Of a stretch of 64,000 nucleotides of DNA, positions 30,402-40,574 are shown one piece after another; the stretch's first letter is position 1, and every line of letters begins with the position of its first letter. This stretch comes from Parvibaculaceae bacterium. GTDB lineage: Bacteria; Pseudomonadota; Alphaproteobacteria; Parvibaculales; Parvibaculaceae. Both the position numbers and the translations under genes were made by a program. The stretch covers positions 62,001 to 126,000 of the forward strand of contig JARGNZ010000007.1 of assembly GCA_029209985.1 (NCBI GenBank), read 5' to 3'. Under the pieces are notes generated by a model that made no database searches, was not told where the DNA came from, and saw only the letters and a program-made list of their open reading frames with translations.

Positions 30402-32457
30402 GAGTGCCGGTAGCTCCCTTGTCGGTGTCGTTTGCAAGGGCGGCGCAATCTGCCATTACCTTGCTCGCGCGGGCGATCGGGTTGGTCATATAGAAGTCTT
30501 TAATTGCATTGGAGAATGGCGTCGCGGCCATGGTCCCTGTTGCTGCACCCTCTGGCACATCAGCGGAGGTCAATTCATCCAACGTTGCAAGGTGAGGCAC
30601 CTCTTCGTAAAGAGCGGCCCGCAAATCGCGCAAGCTGTCATACGGCAAAACCTTGCCAAGCGTGGCAGAGAGCGCGCGCAAAATGGCCCAATCTTCGCGT
30701 GCATCGCCCGGAGGGAACGCTGCTCGTTTCGCCATTTGCACACGGCCTTCCGTGTTTACATAGAGACCGCTTTTCTCAGTGTATGCAGCCCCTGGCAAAA
30801 TCACGTCGGCGCGGTGTGCGCCTGCATCGCCGTGTGTGCCTTGATAAACGACAAAGGCATTGCCCAAATATTTGGTTTCGATTTCATCAGCACCGAGCAA
30901 GAACACAAGGTCCAAGGCCCCAGCAGATGCGCCATCGAGAATGCCTTGCGTATCCCGACCTTCTTCGCCCGGCAGGAAGCCAAGGTCGAGACCGCCCACA
31001 CGTGCGGCGGCTGTGTGAAGCACGTTGAACCCATTCCAACCGTCTTTAATGACGCCGGCTGATTTTGCATAGGCGATGGTGGCGGACAATACAGCCTCGC
31101 CATCTTCGCGGGTGAGCGCTCCTTGACCCATAATGATCATTGGGTTTTCAGCCACGTCCATGACCCGTGCAAATGGGTGTGAGCCATCAATGATTTGCTT
31201 GAGCGTATCAGTGCCTGCACCCAAATAATCTGTTGGGTAGGTTAGATCTGCGTCTTCGCCGATCACACCGATTGGGAAGCCACCTTTTGTCCATTGCTTG
31301 CGAATACGCGCATTCAAGACGGGGGCTTCTAAGCGTGGGTTTGACCCGATGACGAGAAGAGCGTCTGCTTCTTCAATGGCTTCGATGCCTGAATTGAAGA
31401 TGTATGAGCCACGGCCAGCCGTGCCAATTTTGGCCCCATCTTGACGACAGTCCAAGTTGGTCACACCCAAAGACACCATCAGGTCTTTGAGGGCCTTCAT
31501 GCTTTCCACGTCTGCTAGATCACCTGCGATCGCTGCCATTTTATCTGGCGTGGTGCTGGCCACTTTCTCAGCAATTTTTTCAAACGCTTCGTCCCACGTC
31601 GCAACACGTAGCTTGCCGTCTTCGCGCACGTAAGGGCGGTCTAGGCGTTGGGTTTTAAGACCATCCCAGATGAACCGCGTTTTGTCGGAAATCCATTCTT
31701 CGTTGATGGCTTCGTTCACCCGTGGCATGACGCGCATGACTTCACGGCCCCGGCTGTCCACCCGAATGTTGGAGCCCATAGCATCCATCACATCAATGGT
31801 TTCGGTTTTTTTCAATTCCCACGGACGGGCGGTGAAAGCATATGGTTTCGAGGTCAAAGCACCCACTGGGCACAGGTCAATCACGTTACCTTGCAATTCG
31901 GAGCTGAGCGCTTTTTCAAGATAGGTGGTGATTTCCATATCTTCGCCGCGACCGGTTGCGCCCAATTCAGGCACGCCGCTCACTTCGGTAATGAAGCGCA
32001 CACACCGCGTACAATGAATGCAGCGCGTCATGGTGGTCGAAATCAACGGCCCCATGTCTTTGTCTTCAACAGCCCGTTTATTCTCGCCGTAGCGATTACT
32101 ATCGATGCCGTAGCCCATGGCTTGGTCTTGCAAATCGCATTCGCCGCCTTGGTCGCAAATTGGGCAATCGAGAGGGTGATTGATAAGAAGGAATTCCATC
32201 ACCCCTTCACGTGCCCGCTTCACCGCTTCGGTTTTAGTGTGAACGACCATGCCATCATTTACAGGCTGCGCGCAGCTTGCAACGGGCTTAGGCGCACGTT
32301 CGACTTCCACCAAACACATTCGGCAGTTACCAGCGATTGAAAGGCGCTCATGGTAGCAGAAGCGCGGAATTTCCGCACCCGCTTGCTCACACGCTTGCAG
32401 CACGGTGGCGCTTGCGTCTACTTCAACTTCAATTCCATCTACAGTCACTTTAGGCAT
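30394..32457 (-). CDS. nuoG: NADH-quinone oxidoreductase subunit G
   Basis: Large iron-sulfur subunit of the complex I peripheral arm, 687 aa. The N-terminal 2Fe-2S ferredoxin motif ([21 protein letters not shown]), the His/Cys cluster region with [13 protein letters not shown], the 4Fe-4S motif [10 protein letters not shown] and the molybdopterin-oxidoreductase-like remainder (about 215-610) are in order. Its start is 3 bases after the nuoF stop and its end overlaps nuoH. Confidence 0.97.
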   Translation of the reverse strand: MPKVTVDGIEVEVDASATVLQACEQAGAEIPRFCYHERLSIAGNCRMCLVEVERAPKPVASCAQPVNDGMVVHTKTEAVKRAREGVMEFLLINHPLDCPICDQGGECDLQDQAMGYGIDSNRYGENKRAVEDKDMGPLISTTMTRCIHCTRCVRFITEVSGVPELGATGRGEDMEITTYLEKALSSELQGNVIDLCPVGALTSKPYAFTARPWELKKTETIDVMDAMGSNIRVDSRGREVMRVMPRVNEAINEEWISDKTRFIWDGLKTQRLDRPYVREDGKLRVATWDEAFEKIAEKVASTTPDKMAAIAGDLADVESMKALKDLMVSLGVTNLDCRQDGAKIGTAGRGSYIFNSGIEAIEEADALLVIGSNPRLEAPVLNARIRKQWTKGGFPIGVIGEDADLTYPTDYLGAGTDTLKQIIDGSHPFARVMDVAENPMIIMGQGALTREDGEAVLSATIAYAKSAGVIKDGWNGFNVLHTAAARVGGLDLGFLPGEEGRDTQGILDGASAGALDLVFLLGADEIETKYLGNAFVVYQGTHGDAGAHRADVILPGAAYTEKSGLYVNTEGRVQMAKRAAFPPGDAREDWAILRALSATLGKVLPYDSLRDLRAALYEEVPHLATLDELTSADVPEGAATGTMAATPFSNAIKDFYMTNPIARASKVMADCAALANDTDKGATGTHG

Positions 32458-32460
32458 GGT

Positions 32461-33756
32461 TTACTCCGCAGCGACTTGTACCAAGCGCCCTGCTTTTTGG
32501 GCGGCGATACGTTCTTCGATTACAGGACGGAAGTGCTTGATCAAGCCTTGAACAGGCCATGCAGCAGCGTCACCCAACGCACAGATCGTATGACCTTCAA
32601 TGCGCTTGGTAACATCGAGCAGCATGTCGATTTCCTCGACCTCTGCTTCTCCCTTGGCTAAACGTTCCATCACACGCCACATCCACCCAGTACCTTCACG
32701 GCACGGTGTGCATTGACCGCAGCTTTCATGCTTATAGAAAGCAGAAAGGCGGGCGATGGCTTTGATGATATCAGTAGATTTATCCATCACGATGACGGCT
32801 GCTGTGCCGAGGCCAGAGCCAACTTCTTTGAGGCTGTCGAAGTCCATCAAGATGTCGTCGCAAACGGACTTAGGCATCAAGGGCACAGAAGAGCCGCCGG
32901 GAATAACCGCCAGCAAATTGTCCCACCCGCCGCGCACGCCGCCGCAGTGTTTGTCGATCAATTCCCGCAATGGAATGCCCATCTCTTCTTCCACGTTACA
33001 CGGATTGTTCACGTGGCCGGAGATGGAGAAAAGTTTAGTGCCCGCATTGTTGGGGCGGCCCAGACCTGAGAACCAAGATGCGCCGCGACGCAGAATGGTT
33101 GGTGCAACCGCGATGCTTTCCACGTTGTTCACTGTGGTTGGCGCACCGTAGAGGCCCGCATTTGCAGGGAATGGAGGTTTAAGGCGTGGCATGCCTTTTT
33201 TACCTTCCAAGCTTTCCAGCAAGGCAGTTTCTTCGCCGCAAATATAAGCGCCTGCACCGTGGTGCACGTACAACTCAAAATCCCAGCCGCTATCGGCTGC
33301 ATTTTTACCGAGAAGACCGGCTGCATATGCTTCGTCGATCGCAACTTGCAAAGCTTCACGTTCGCGAATGAATTCACCGCGCACGTAGATGTAACCTGCA
33401 TTTGCGCCCATTGCGAAACCTGCAACCAGACACCCTTCGATGAGTTTTTGGGGATCATGACGCATGATCTCCCGGTCTTTACATGTGCCCGGCTCTGACT
33501 CATCGGCGTTCACGACAAGATAGTGCGGACGCCCATCGCTTTCTTTGGGCATGAAGGACCATTTAAGACCGGTCGGGAAACCCGCCCCGCCCCGGCCACG
33601 CAAGCCGGATGCTTTCATCTCATCGATGATCCAGTCTTTACCCTTAGCGATCAGATCTTTTGTGCCACTCCAATCCCCACGGCGCTGCGCGTCTGCCAAA
33701 GTGCAGCCGTCCAGCCCATAGAGATTGGTGAAAATACGATCTTTATCCTGCAGCAT
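32461..33756 (-). CDS. nuoF: NADH-quinone oxidoreductase subunit F
   Basis: NADH- and FMN-binding subunit. [20 protein letters not shown] is the NADH-binding loop, [20 protein letters not shown] and [19 protein letters not shown] belong to the FMN site, and [12 protein letters not shown] with a later [10 protein letters not shown] gives the N3 4Fe-4S ligands. 431 aa. Its ATG overlaps the nuoE stop by one base. Confidence 0.97.
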   Translation of the reverse strand: MLQDKDRIFTNLYGLDGCTLADAQRRGDWSGTKDLIAKGKDWIIDEMKASGLRGRGGAGFPTGLKWSFMPKESDGRPHYLVVNADESEPGTCKDREIMRHDPQKLIEGCLVAGFAMGANAGYIYVRGEFIREREALQVAIDEAYAAGLLGKNAADSGWDFELYVHHGAGAYICGEETALLESLEGKKGMPRLKPPFPANAGLYGAPTTVNNVESIAVAPTILRRGASWFSGLGRPNNAGTKLFSISGHVNNPCNVEEEMGIPLRELIDKHCGGVRGGWDNLLAVIPGGSSVPLMPKSVCDDILMDFDSLKEVGSGLGTAAVIVMDKSTDIIKAIARLSAFYKHESCGQCTPCREGTGWMWRVMERLAKGEAEVEEIDMLLDVTKRIEGHTICALGDAAAWPVQGLIKHFRPVIEERIAAQKAGRLVQVAAE

Positions 33757-34370
33757 TATTCAGCCCCCTCAGCGGTGATGGGCGTTGTCAGTGAGGTTAG
33801 CGTGCCCAGCGGTTCAGAGCCTTTACGGTCTGTCTGTGGTCCCGGCTTAACCTCGCGGCCAGCGCGCAGGTCTTCGAGGATCTGAGCAAAATTTTCAGCT
33901 GTCAGATCTTCGTAATAATCATCATTGATTTGAACCATTGGAGCGTTTGAACACGCGCCCAAACATTCAACTTCCATCCAAGACAATTGCCCGTCATCGG
34001 ACACCGTGTTTGGATCTCCGATGTGTTTACGGCATACGTCTTTCAAATCATCGGCACCGCGCAACCAACACGGGGTGGTGCCGCAGAGCTGAACAAAGTG
34101 TTTGCCGACTGGTGACAGGTTGAACATGGTGTAAAACGTGGCCACTTCGAGGACGCGAATTTTTGCCATGCCGAGCATGTCCGCGATCACTTCGATGGCA
34201 GGTTCACTGACCCAGCCCTCTTGCTTTTGGGCTTGCCACAGCATTGGGATGACCGCAGACGCCTGACGGCCTTCTGGGTATTTTTCCATTTGCTTTTTTG
34301 ACCATTCGATATTTTCGGGCGTGAACTCGAAACTATCGGGTTGGTTTGCATCTAATCTTCTAACACTCAT
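33756..34370 (-). CDS. nuoE: NADH-quinone oxidoreductase subunit E
   Basis: Thioredoxin-fold 2Fe-2S subunit (cluster N1a). Cys ligands are in [10 protein letters not shown] and [15 protein letters not shown]. The N-terminal helical part ([22 protein letters not shown]) is typical. 204 aa; overlaps nuoD by 4 bases and nuoF by one. Confidence 0.96.
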   Translation of the reverse strand: MSVRRLDANQPDSFEFTPENIEWSKKQMEKYPEGRQASAVIPMLWQAQKQEGWVSEPAIEVIADMLGMAKIRVLEVATFYTMFNLSPVGKHFVQLCGTTPCWLRGADDLKDVCRKHIGDPNTVSDDGQLSWMEVECLGACSNAPMVQINDDYYEDLTAENFAQILEDLRAGREVKPGPQTDRKGSEPLGTLTSLTTPITAEGAE

Positions 34371-35545
34371 CGGTCGACCTCCCCGAACACGATGTCGAGC
34401 GACCCAAGAATGGCCGCGACGTCGGCGAGCATGTAGCCTTTACAAAAATGATCCATCGTTTGGAGATGGGCAAAGCCTGGCGCGCGAATTTTGCAGCGAT
34501 ACGGCTTGTTTGATCCGTCAGATACGAGGAACACCCCGAACTCTCCTTTTGGTGCTTCTACAGCGGCATACACCTGACCTGCAGGGACATGATACCCTTC
34601 CGTGTACAGCTTAAAGTGATGGATGAGCGCTTCCATTGAGCGTTTCATCTCAGCACGTTTTGGCGGCACAATCTTGCCGTCTAAGGACGACACGGGGCCG
34701 GGCTTCATCTTCTCGATGCATTGCTTGATAATTTTCAAGGACTGGCGGCACTCTTCCATGCGCACCAGATAACGATCATAACAGTCGCCATTTTTGCCGA
34801 TTGGAATGTCGAATTCTAAATCGCTATAGCATTCGTATGGCTGCGAGCGACGCAGGTCCCATGCCAAGCCAGATCCACGCACCATGACGCCAGAAAAGCC
34901 CCACTCTTGCGCTTCTTGTTGGCTGACAATGCCGATGTCAACATTCCGCTGTTTGAAGATCCGGTTTTCAGTGAGAAGACCCTCGATGTCATCCAAAGCC
35001 TGATCACACGGATCGCAGAAATCATAAATGTCTTGCAGCAATTGTTCTGGCAAGTCCTGGTGAACACCGCCGGGACGCACATAAGCTGCGTGCATACGTG
35101 ACCCACAGGCGCGCTCGTAGAACACCATCATTTTTTCGCGTTGCTCAAATCCCCATGTCACAGGTGTCATCGCACCCACGTCGAGGGCTTGCGTTGTGAT
35201 GTTGAGGATGTGGGAGAGCAGGCGGCCAATTTCTGAATAGAGCACGCGGATCAGCTGCCCCCGGATTGGCACTTCAATGCCAAGCAGGCGTTCGACGGCC
35301 AAAGCATAAGCATGCTCTTGGTTCATCGGGGCCACATAATCAAGGCGGTCAAAGTAAGGAACGGCCTGAAGATAGGTTTTGCTTTCGATCAACTTTTCGG
35401 TGCCACGGTGCAGCAAGCCGATATGAGGGTCGCAGCGTTCCACCACTTCCCCGTCCAACTCCAGCACAAGACGCAGCACACCGTGGGCCGCAGGGTGCTG
35501 CGGTCCAAAGTTGATATTGATATTACGGATCTGATTTTCTGCCAT
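34367..35545 (-). CDS. nuoD: NADH-quinone oxidoreductase subunit D
   Basis: 49-kDa-type subunit at the quinone-binding site, related to NiFe hydrogenase large subunits but without the metal-binding Cys. Motifs: [51 protein letters not shown] and the C-terminal [13 protein letters not shown]. 392 aa. Separate from nuoC (3-base gap), not fused. Confidence 0.97.
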   Translation of the reverse strand: MAENQIRNININFGPQHPAAHGVLRLVLELDGEVVERCDPHIGLLHRGTEKLIESKTYLQAVPYFDRLDYVAPMNQEHAYALAVERLLGIEVPIRGQLIRVLYSEIGRLLSHILNITTQALDVGAMTPVTWGFEQREKMMVFYERACGSRMHAAYVRPGGVHQDLPEQLLQDIYDFCDPCDQALDDIEGLLTENRIFKQRNVDIGIVSQQEAQEWGFSGVMVRGSGLAWDLRRSQPYECYSDLEFDIPIGKNGDCYDRYLVRMEECRQSLKIIKQCIEKMKPGPVSSLDGKIVPPKRAEMKRSMEALIHHFKLYTEGYHVPAGQVYAAVEAPKGEFGVFLVSDGSNKPYRCKIRAPGFAHLQTMDHFCKGYMLADVAAILGSLDIVFGEVDR

Positions 35546-35548
35546 GAC

Positions 35549-36160
35549 TTATCCCTCATCTCCTGAGGCTTTTTCATCGCCCGGCAAAATGTATTCAGCG
35601 CCTTCCCACGGGGAGGCAAAATCGAAGTTGCGGAATTCCTGGACCAGTTTAACCGGCTCATAGACGACGCGCTTTTGCTCGTCATCATAACGCACTTCGA
35701 CATACCCCGTTGTTGGGAAGTCTTTGCGGAGCGGATATCCAGAAAAACCATAGTCGGTCAAAATCCGACGCAAGTCTGGGTGATCAGCAAACAGGATGCC
35801 GTATAGATCGAAGGCTTCGCGCTCAAACCAATTGGCTGCCGGATACACACTACATGCGCTCGGCACGGATGTGTCTTCGTCGGTCGTCAGCACAACCCGA
35901 ATGCGTTGATTTTGGAACATCGATAGCAAATGATAGACGACTTCAAAACGCTCCGGGCGCTCTGGGTAATCGACACCACAGATATCAATCAAACTTGTGA
36001 ACCGGCACGAGCTGTCATCACGTAAAAACTTGAGAACTTGTAGGACATGGTCCCGTTCTACGTTGATACATAGCTCACCATAGGCGACATCAACACTCTT
36101 TACGCACTCGCTAAGGAGAGACTGAATGTGTTCACCGAGATCTTGCAGACTTTCGTCCAT
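35549..36160 (-). CDS. nuoC: NADH-quinone oxidoreductase subunit C
   Basis: 30-kDa-type subunit of the peripheral arm. The ATG at 36160 ([16 protein letters not shown]) gives 203 aa. The signature [29 protein letters not shown] is complete, followed by HPLRKDFP-like [20 protein letters not shown]. nuoB lies 96 bases upstream, the largest gap within the operon. Confidence 0.96.
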   Translation of the reverse strand: MDESLQDLGEHIQSLLSECVKSVDVAYGELCINVERDHVLQVLKFLRDDSSCRFTSLIDICGVDYPERPERFEVVYHLLSMFQNQRIRVVLTTDEDTSVPSACSVYPAANWFEREAFDLYGILFADHPDLRRILTDYGFSGYPLRKDFPTTGYVEVRYDDEQKRVVYEPVKLVQEFRNFDFASPWEGAEYILPGDEKASGDEG

Positions 36161-36256
36161 GAATTTGCTTCTCGAATAATGCGGGATGAAACACCCCTGA
36201 GGTCGATTTGGTTCCAAGCGAACCCGTCTGGTAGGTCGTCGCGACTCGGCGCTGTG

Positions 36257-36838
36257 TTACCGGTCGAGTGTGCCTGTACGGCGAATTTTCTTTTGCAATG
36301 CCATCACACCGTAGAGCAAGGCTTCAGCCGTTGGAGGGCAGCCGGGAATGTAGATGTCTACAGGAACAACCCGGTCGCACCCACGCACAACTGAATAAGA
36401 ATAGTGATAATAGCCGCCGCCATTTGCACATGACCCCATTGAGATCACATAGCGTGGCTCTGGCATTTGGTCATATACACGACGCAATGCAGGGGCCATT
36501 TTGTTGGTCAGCGTACCTGCAACAATCATCACATCAGACTGACGTGGGGAAGCGCGGGGTGCGGTGCCAAAGCGTTCAAGGTCATAGCGCGGCATGGACA
36601 CGTGAATCATTTCAACAGCGCAACACGCCAAGCCGAAAGTCATCCACATCAAAGAGCCTGTGCGCGCCCAATTCACAACATCTTCAAGCGGCGCGACAAG
36701 GAAACCCTTGTCGGCCAACTCGTCAGACACGTGTTGGAAGAACGGATCATCGGCACCAACTGGTTTGCCGGTGGCCGGGTCTAAGACGCCGCGCGGCGCT
36801 TCCGTCACAATGGTTTGATTGTTTGACTGTACTGACAT
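36257..36838 (-). CDS. nuoB: NADH-quinone oxidoreductase subunit B
   Basis: Carries cluster N2, the last iron-sulfur centre before quinone. The tandem Cys motif LACCAVEM, then [20 protein letters not shown] and [21 protein letters not shown], and [14 protein letters not shown] hold the ligands. 193 aa from the ATG at 36838; the longer frame reaches into nuoA and is not used. Confidence 0.96.
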   Translation of the reverse strand: MSVQSNNQTIVTEAPRGVLDPATGKPVGADDPFFQHVSDELADKGFLVAPLEDVVNWARTGSLMWMTFGLACCAVEMIHVSMPRYDLERFGTAPRASPRQSDVMIVAGTLTNKMAPALRRVYDQMPEPRYVISMGSCANGGGYYHYSYSVVRGCDRVVPVDIYIPGCPPTAEALLYGVMALQKKIRRTGTLDR

Positions 36839-36864
36839 CGAACCTGTCTCTCCTTGACCCGCAC

Positions 36865-37230
36865 CTATTCCCATTCCAACGCGCCTTTTTTCCACTCATA
36901 GGTGAAGCCGATGGTCAAAACACCTAGGAAAACCATCATAGACCAGAAGCCGAGCATCCCCACGTCCCCGAGCGACACAGCCCACGGAAACAGGAAGGCA
37001 ACTTCCAGATCAAAAATAATAAATAGGATCGCGACCAGATAGAACCGGACGTCAAACTTCATACGCGCATCATCGAAGGCGTTAAACCCACACTCATAAG
37101 CGGACAATTTGGCGGCATCTGGCTTAGACGGTGCAGCGAAGTACGGAATGACCAACAACACCAGGCCAATAATCCCAGAAATTCCCATGAAAATGATGAT
37201 GGGTAGATATTCTAGTAATAGATCTTCCAT
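36865..37230 (-). CDS. nuoA: NADH-quinone oxidoreductase subunit A
   Basis: First gene of the operon: a three-helix membrane subunit of 121 aa. The conserved loop [44 protein letters not shown] is spread over residues 44-87 and includes the SxYECG motif. The ATG at 37230 is preceded by AAAGGTG at a good distance. The large region upstream must hold the operon promoter. Confidence 0.96.
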   Translation of the reverse strand: MEDLLLEYLPIIIFMGISGIIGLVLLVIPYFAAPSKPDAAKLSAYECGFNAFDDARMKFDVRFYLVAILFIIFDLEVAFLFPWAVSLGDVGMLGFWSMMVFLGVLTIGFTYEWKKGALEWE

Positions 37231-37315
37231 TTCAGCACCTTTGTCTGCGACCGTGCGCCCTTGCACTACGTGTGATCGCGCTTACATAGCAGCTAGTGAT
37301 CCTGTTACGACGCAG

Positions 37316-37345
37316 AATCCGCATGTGTCAGGCGATGATCGTCAA
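37316..37345 (-). promoter_or_regulatory. Weak promoter candidate for the nuo operon
   Basis: On the minus strand TTGACG (37345-37340) and CGGATT (37321-37316) stand 18 bases apart, about 85 bases before nuoA. The -35 is good but the -10 is poor, so this is only the best match seen in the stretch. Confidence 0.25.
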
Positions 37346-37477
37346 TTCAAAGCCATCAAGGCTTCCAATTGCTTCAATCTCCGACCCTTAAACTAGCGCA
37401 AGGTTCTAAAGGTTGCGTTTACCGCGCTTTAGAACATGCGCCGGACAGTTAGCGGATGCAGCTCCCCGGCCTTTAAT

Positions 37478-37495
37478 CTTTCACCTAGGTGAAAG
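37478..37495. promoter_or_regulatory. 18-bp perfect palindrome upstream of the nuo operon
   Basis: CTTTCACCTAGGTGAAAG, a perfect palindrome with no spacer, 248 bases upstream of the nuoA start. Length and symmetry suit a dimeric repressor or activator site. The regulator is unknown; distance from nuoA is long for simple repression. Confidence 0.45.
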
Positions 37496-38101
37496 CGGTT
37501 AGCCTGAGAGAGGTATTGCCTCATGTCGGTCGGTTATCAAAGGAAGTCGCATCGACGTGATGCTGCCCCATTTGATCTTCGTCTTACACATCGGCTTAGT
37601 CACCGTCCGTTTTAGTGCGTGAAATATTCAGCCCAAACACACGGTGATTCTTAAAACCGATAGCCCCTCGAAATCGGGCGCAGTATAGCCCTCGATATTT
37701 TATTTTCAAAGGAAGGATTGCCGCAGTTTGTGCGGAAAAACAGCGTTAATTAGGAGTGGTTCTTAACTAGGGTGCGCTGCAACATCGATATTGCCAATCT
37801 ATAGGTAAAGTGTTGGTTTTTGTCCATTCTTTCAGCTACCCACCCCTCCCCCTTAGAGATGATTAAGTCCTTGCGGTCCCCGGCGATAGAATCAGTCAGG
37901 CGCCATGCATATCAAAAATGAGAGAGCGTGAATGGGAGAGCATGCGCGCGCACGGCCCAAGATATATTTGGCTCATGCGGGATGCAGACTTGCAGCATTT
38001 GAAAAATTTGGATTAGATTATTCTTCGTGCCAAATCTTCATTGCCCTCCTCGGCGGAGGGGGAAGATTTCGCCATTTTCATCCAACATACTTTGGAGAAA
38101 A

Positions 38102-38178
38102 TGGCGAGAGTGACGAGACTCGAACTCGCGACCTCTGGCGTGACAGGCCAGCGCTCTAACCAACTGAGCTACACCCCC
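38102..38178 (-). tRNA. tRNA-Asp (GTC)
   Basis: A complete 77-base cloverleaf: acceptor GGGGGTG with CACTCTC (two G-U pairs), D arm GCTCAGTTGGTTAGAGC, anticodon stem CTGGC/GCCAG around the loop CTGTCAC (anticodon GTC), T arm GCGAG-TTCGAGT-CTCGT and encoded CCA. Single gene, on the same strand as nuo. Confidence 0.95.
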
Positions 38179-38494
38179 GTGATGTGGAACGCTGTAGCGC
38201 CCCGGAAGTGGGAGCTGTTTACGCCGCAGCCCTTGGACTGTCAAGCGAGGAGTGACGCATTTTCTTTGCAATGCGAAAGAAAATGCAAGAGAGGCAGTTT
38301 TTTGTGGAAAAAGCCTATTCTGAAGAGGTTCAAATCGATTATTTCGGAAAATTAAGGGGGGCTAGCCCCTTGAGATTAAAGGCGGAACCCGATTCCCTTC
38401 CCGACTCATGGCGCCCCTCTGCTGAAAAGCCCCATTTCCCAATTAAAGGATTCGCGACGGAGGCTGGTCAAGCTATACACCAGCCTCCCCACGA
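38179..38494. other. Intergenic stretch between tRNA-Asp and the permease gene
   Basis: About 316 bases with no gene seen. Near the permease stop a hairpin GGAGGCTGGT (38459-38468) / ACCAGCCTCC (38479-38488) could mark the 3' end of the permease mRNA; it lacks a T-run. Confidence 0.5.
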
Positions 38495-39460
38495 CTAGAG
38501 ACCGCTTGGCGAGGCAAGTGTTATCTCCCCCATATTGCCAAGAGGTGTGAGGGCATAGACAAACCCGGCCAGCATTGCCATGCCAATCACAACAATCAGG
38601 AAAGCCGCGATCATTTGGAGTTTGAAAATTGACCGCAAAAGTATGACCTCGGTTAGGCTTGCCCCTGCGCTCCCTATAATCAGCGCCATCACAGCCCCAA
38701 GGGACATGCCCTTAGCTGCAAGGGCTGCGCTCAACGGGATGACCGCTTCGGCACGGATATATAATGGAATGCCGATGATCGCGGAGACCGGGATTGCGAA
38801 CAAATTATCATTCCCCGCATATTTTCCGATGAACTCGGTCGGTAAGAATCCATAAATCGCCGAGCCGACTAGAATGCCCGCCAACAGGTAAGGCACGACG
38901 CCTTTGAAGTCTTTCCAGGTTGCACGCCAAATCCGTACCCAACGGTTCTCACGCTTTGGGGCAATGTCCGCGCAAGCGGTGCTGCACCCCTTTGCGGCTG
39001 GAACCTCATAGGTGGTTGGTTCGACATATTTTTCAAAGCCAAGCTTTTCAAGCACATAACCGGCACTGATCGATACGCCGAGCGCGATCAGAAAATATAC
39101 AAGTGTGACTTGAAGACCAAAGGTCACCACGAAGAGACCAATGATGATTGGGTTCAAAAGCGGGCTTGAGAACAAAAAGACCATCATGGGGCCAAACCCC
39201 GCACGGGCACGGAGCAACCCTTTGAGAAATGGAATGGTCGAGCAGGAGCAAAAGGGAGTGATTGCACCCAACATGGCAGCAATCACGTAGCCCCTGCCGC
39301 CCCGAGAGCTTAGAATTGATTGAATGCGTTCTGGCGGAATGTATTCCTGTAAAATACCGACGCCGTAACTGATCAACAAAAAGAGAAGCGTTAGCTCAAA
39401 GGCTAAGAAGACAAACATATGTGCGGCTTCTTGGAAGCCAGATAGGAATTCAGGGAACAT
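38495..39460 (-). CDS. Permease of the ArsP / UPF0718 (DUF318) family
   Basis: Integral membrane protein of 321 aa with about eight helices. The signature AITPFCSCSTIPFLKGLL (Cys71, Cys73) and LFSSPLLNPIIIGLF identify the DUF318 permease family; some members (ArsP) export trivalent organoarsenicals, others have unknown substrates. A central cytosolic loop carries another Cys pair (GCSTAC, Cys159 and Cys163), which may bind a soft metal or metalloid. The ATG at 39460 is chosen over a TTG at 39472. It is divergent from an ArsR-type regulator, across a large inverted repeat, so metal or metalloid control is likely, though the substrate is not shown. Confidence 0.88.
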   Translation of the reverse strand: MFPEFLSGFQEAAHMFVFLAFELTLLFLLISYGVGILQEYIPPERIQSILSSRGGRGYVIAAMLGAITPFCSCSTIPFLKGLLRARAGFGPMMVFLFSSPLLNPIIIGLFVVTFGLQVTLVYFLIALGVSISAGYVLEKLGFEKYVEPTTYEVPAAKGCSTACADIAPKRENRWVRIWRATWKDFKGVVPYLLAGILVGSAIYGFLPTEFIGKYAGNDNLFAIPVSAIIGIPLYIRAEAVIPLSAALAAKGMSLGAVMALIIGSAGASLTEVILLRSIFKLQMIAAFLIVVIGMAMLAGFVYALTPLGNMGEITLASPSGL

Positions 39461-39468
39461 GAGATTAT

Positions 39469-39508
39469 CCAATACTATATTACCGGTTTAACGGTAATAT
39501 AGTATTGG
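39469..39508. promoter_or_regulatory. 17-bp-arm inverted repeat, probable operator of the permease/ArsR pair
   Basis: Perfect arms CCAATACTATATTACCG (39469-39485) and CGGTAATATAGTATTGG (39492-39508) with a 6-base spacer (GTTTAA), 8 bases before the permease ATG. The inner ATTACCG/CGGTAAT core recurs in the next site. AT-rich -10-like words (TAATAT, TATAGT) lie inside the arms, so bound repressor would block the promoter. Size and symmetry fit an ArsR/SmtB dimer. Confidence 0.75.
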
Positions 39509-39526
39509 CCCTTTCCAAGTCAACAT

Positions 39527-39538
39527 ATTACCGGTAAT
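39527..39538. promoter_or_regulatory. Second operator-like palindrome before the ArsR gene
   Basis: ATTACCGGTAAT, a perfect 12-bp palindrome repeating the core of the large inverted repeat without its spacer, 25 bases upstream of the regulator's start. It would allow autoregulation of the regulator. Confidence 0.6.
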
Positions 39539-39563
39539 GTGGTAATTATTTATAGCGAGGAAA

Positions 39564-39890
39564 ATGATGGACTTTGATGAAGTTGCAAGCGTTCTAAAGG
39601 ACCTTGGCCACCCCCACAGATTGAGGATATTCAAACGCCTTGTGAAGGCTGGCTTCAACGGCCTGCCTGTTGGGGTGCTGCGTGAGGATTTGGGGATTCC
39701 AAACTCCTCAATGACCCATCACATCAGTAGCCTTGTGAAGGCTGGACTGATCGTGCAAGAGCGCCGTGGCCGCGTATTACAATGCGTTCCAAAGTACGGC
39801 CGCCTATGGGATGTCATATCGTTTTTGCAAAGTGAATGCTGTGTAGATGAAACTGAAATCATCCAAGAGACCGAGATCGCCAACAAGTAA
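39564..39890 (+). CDS. ArsR-family transcriptional regulator
   Basis: A 108-aa winged-helix protein. The ArsR pattern is plain: LKDLGHPHRLRIFKRLVKAG, then the recognition helix in IPNSSMTHHISSLVKAGLI and the wing VQERRGRVLQCVPKY. It lacks the CVCDL metal site of classic ArsR but has Cys74 in the wing and a Cys-Cys pair at 92-93 near the C-terminus, a possible alternative sensor site. GAGG precedes either of two adjacent ATGs (39564 and 39567). Divergent from the permease gene, which it probably represses. Confidence 0.88.
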   Translation: MMDFDEVASVLKDLGHPHRLRIFKRLVKAGFNGLPVGVLREDLGIPNSSMTHHISSLVKAGLIVQERRGRVLQCVPKYGRLWDVISFLQSECCVDETEIIQETEIANK

Positions 39891-40012
39891 GACTGGCGCT
39901 TCGGCGCTTCTGGTATTTTGGGAGAGGTTGTTTCAACCAATGCGAGATACGCACATGCAGGTCGGGTCAGAAGGCGAACCTTCTGGCAATAATCCTGATC
40001 CATTTTGGTGAA

Positions 40013-40088
40013 TGGTGGGCGGTGACAGTCTCGAACTGCCGACCCTCTCGGTGTAAACGAGATGCTCTACCAACTGAGCTAACCGCCC
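40013..40088 (-). tRNA. tRNA-Val (TAC)
   Basis: A 76-base cloverleaf: acceptor GGGCGGT/ACCGCCC, D arm GCTCAGTTGGTAGAGC, anticodon stem TCTCG/CGAGA with loop TTTACAC (anticodon TAC), T arm with GTTCGAGAC, and encoded CCA at 40013-40015. Confidence 0.95.
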
Positions 40089-40234
40089 TATCCGTGTGAA
40101 GCGCTAGTGATGCGCCCCGTCGGTGAGCGGTTAGATAGCGAAGATATGAAACGAATGCAATCCCCGAAATACAATTGTCCCCTCTTATTTTGCTTTTTTT
40201 GTGAATAAGCTGTGTTTTCCCAGTTTTGAGGCAT

Positions 40235-40252
40235 TTTTCCACAGTTTCCACA
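40235..40252 (+). promoter_or_regulatory. Two adjacent DnaA-box-like sequences
   Basis: TTTTCCACA (40235-40243, fits TTWTNCACA) is followed without gap by GTTTCCACA (40244-40252, one mismatch). The pair stands in an AT-rich patch next to tRNA-Val. Too few boxes for an origin; a minor DnaA-binding site is possible. Confidence 0.35.
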
Positions 40253-40523
40253 GATGCACTGCTCTGTTTTTCGCAACGCTCTTCCCATCCGCTCTTTTAT
40301 TGGATGAGTGATTCCTCTGGCGTTTTGATTCTGCTCCGCACATCGCGCCCCCCTCACCTGTGGCTCTGGGAAGGCCGGTATCAGTTGCTGGAAGGTTTGC
40401 CCGTAGATGCGAGCCAATGCCCTACGCTCACCACGCAGAGCCGATAGAGGATGGTAGACGCCGGGAGCGTGCGCCTCTCTCTGCGCCCTTGCCGCTGTTG
40501 TTGTTATGGGCGGCGGCCAAACA

Positions 40524-40551
40524 AAAAGGCCGGTCCAACGACCGGCCTTTT
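40524..40551 (-). terminator. Terminator after hup
   Basis: Perfect 11-bp arms AAAAGGCCGGT (40524-40534) and ACCGGCCTTTT (40541-40551) with loop CCAACG, 23 bases after the hup stop. T-runs on both sides make it usable in either direction. Confidence 0.85.
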
Positions 40552-40574
40552 CATATTTTCATTTCTGAAATCGC

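Larger units (their letters stand above)
37231..38101. other. Long non-coding stretch upstream of nuoA
   Basis: About 870 bases with no believable gene on either strand. It contains an 18-bp perfect palindrome (37478-37495, listed separately), two near-copies of ATAGCCC(C)TCGA around 37661 and 37685, and AT-rich sequence near 37690-37710. Short open frames toward the right end run into tRNA-Asp and are artefacts. Confidence 0.6.
40089..40574. other. Intergenic stretch between tRNA-Val and hup
   Basis: About 490 bases without a believable gene. It holds two back-to-back DnaA-box-like 9-mers (40235-40252), a long-range inverted repeat GGCTCTG (40372-40378) / CAGAGCC (40436-40442) enclosing further short pairings, and the hup terminator. 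A structured RNA within 40350-40500 is possible but unproven; no promoter is clear. Confidence 0.5.

Noticed and set aside
37660-37710. Two near-copies of ATAGCCC(C)TCGA upstream of nuo
   Set aside because: Short and imperfect; could be chance, no promoter or gene link seen.
38041-38355. A plus-strand open frame with the phrase RVTRLELATSGVTGQRSNQLSY
   Set aside because: This is the well-known artefact of translating the reverse strand of a tRNA gene, here tRNA-Asp.
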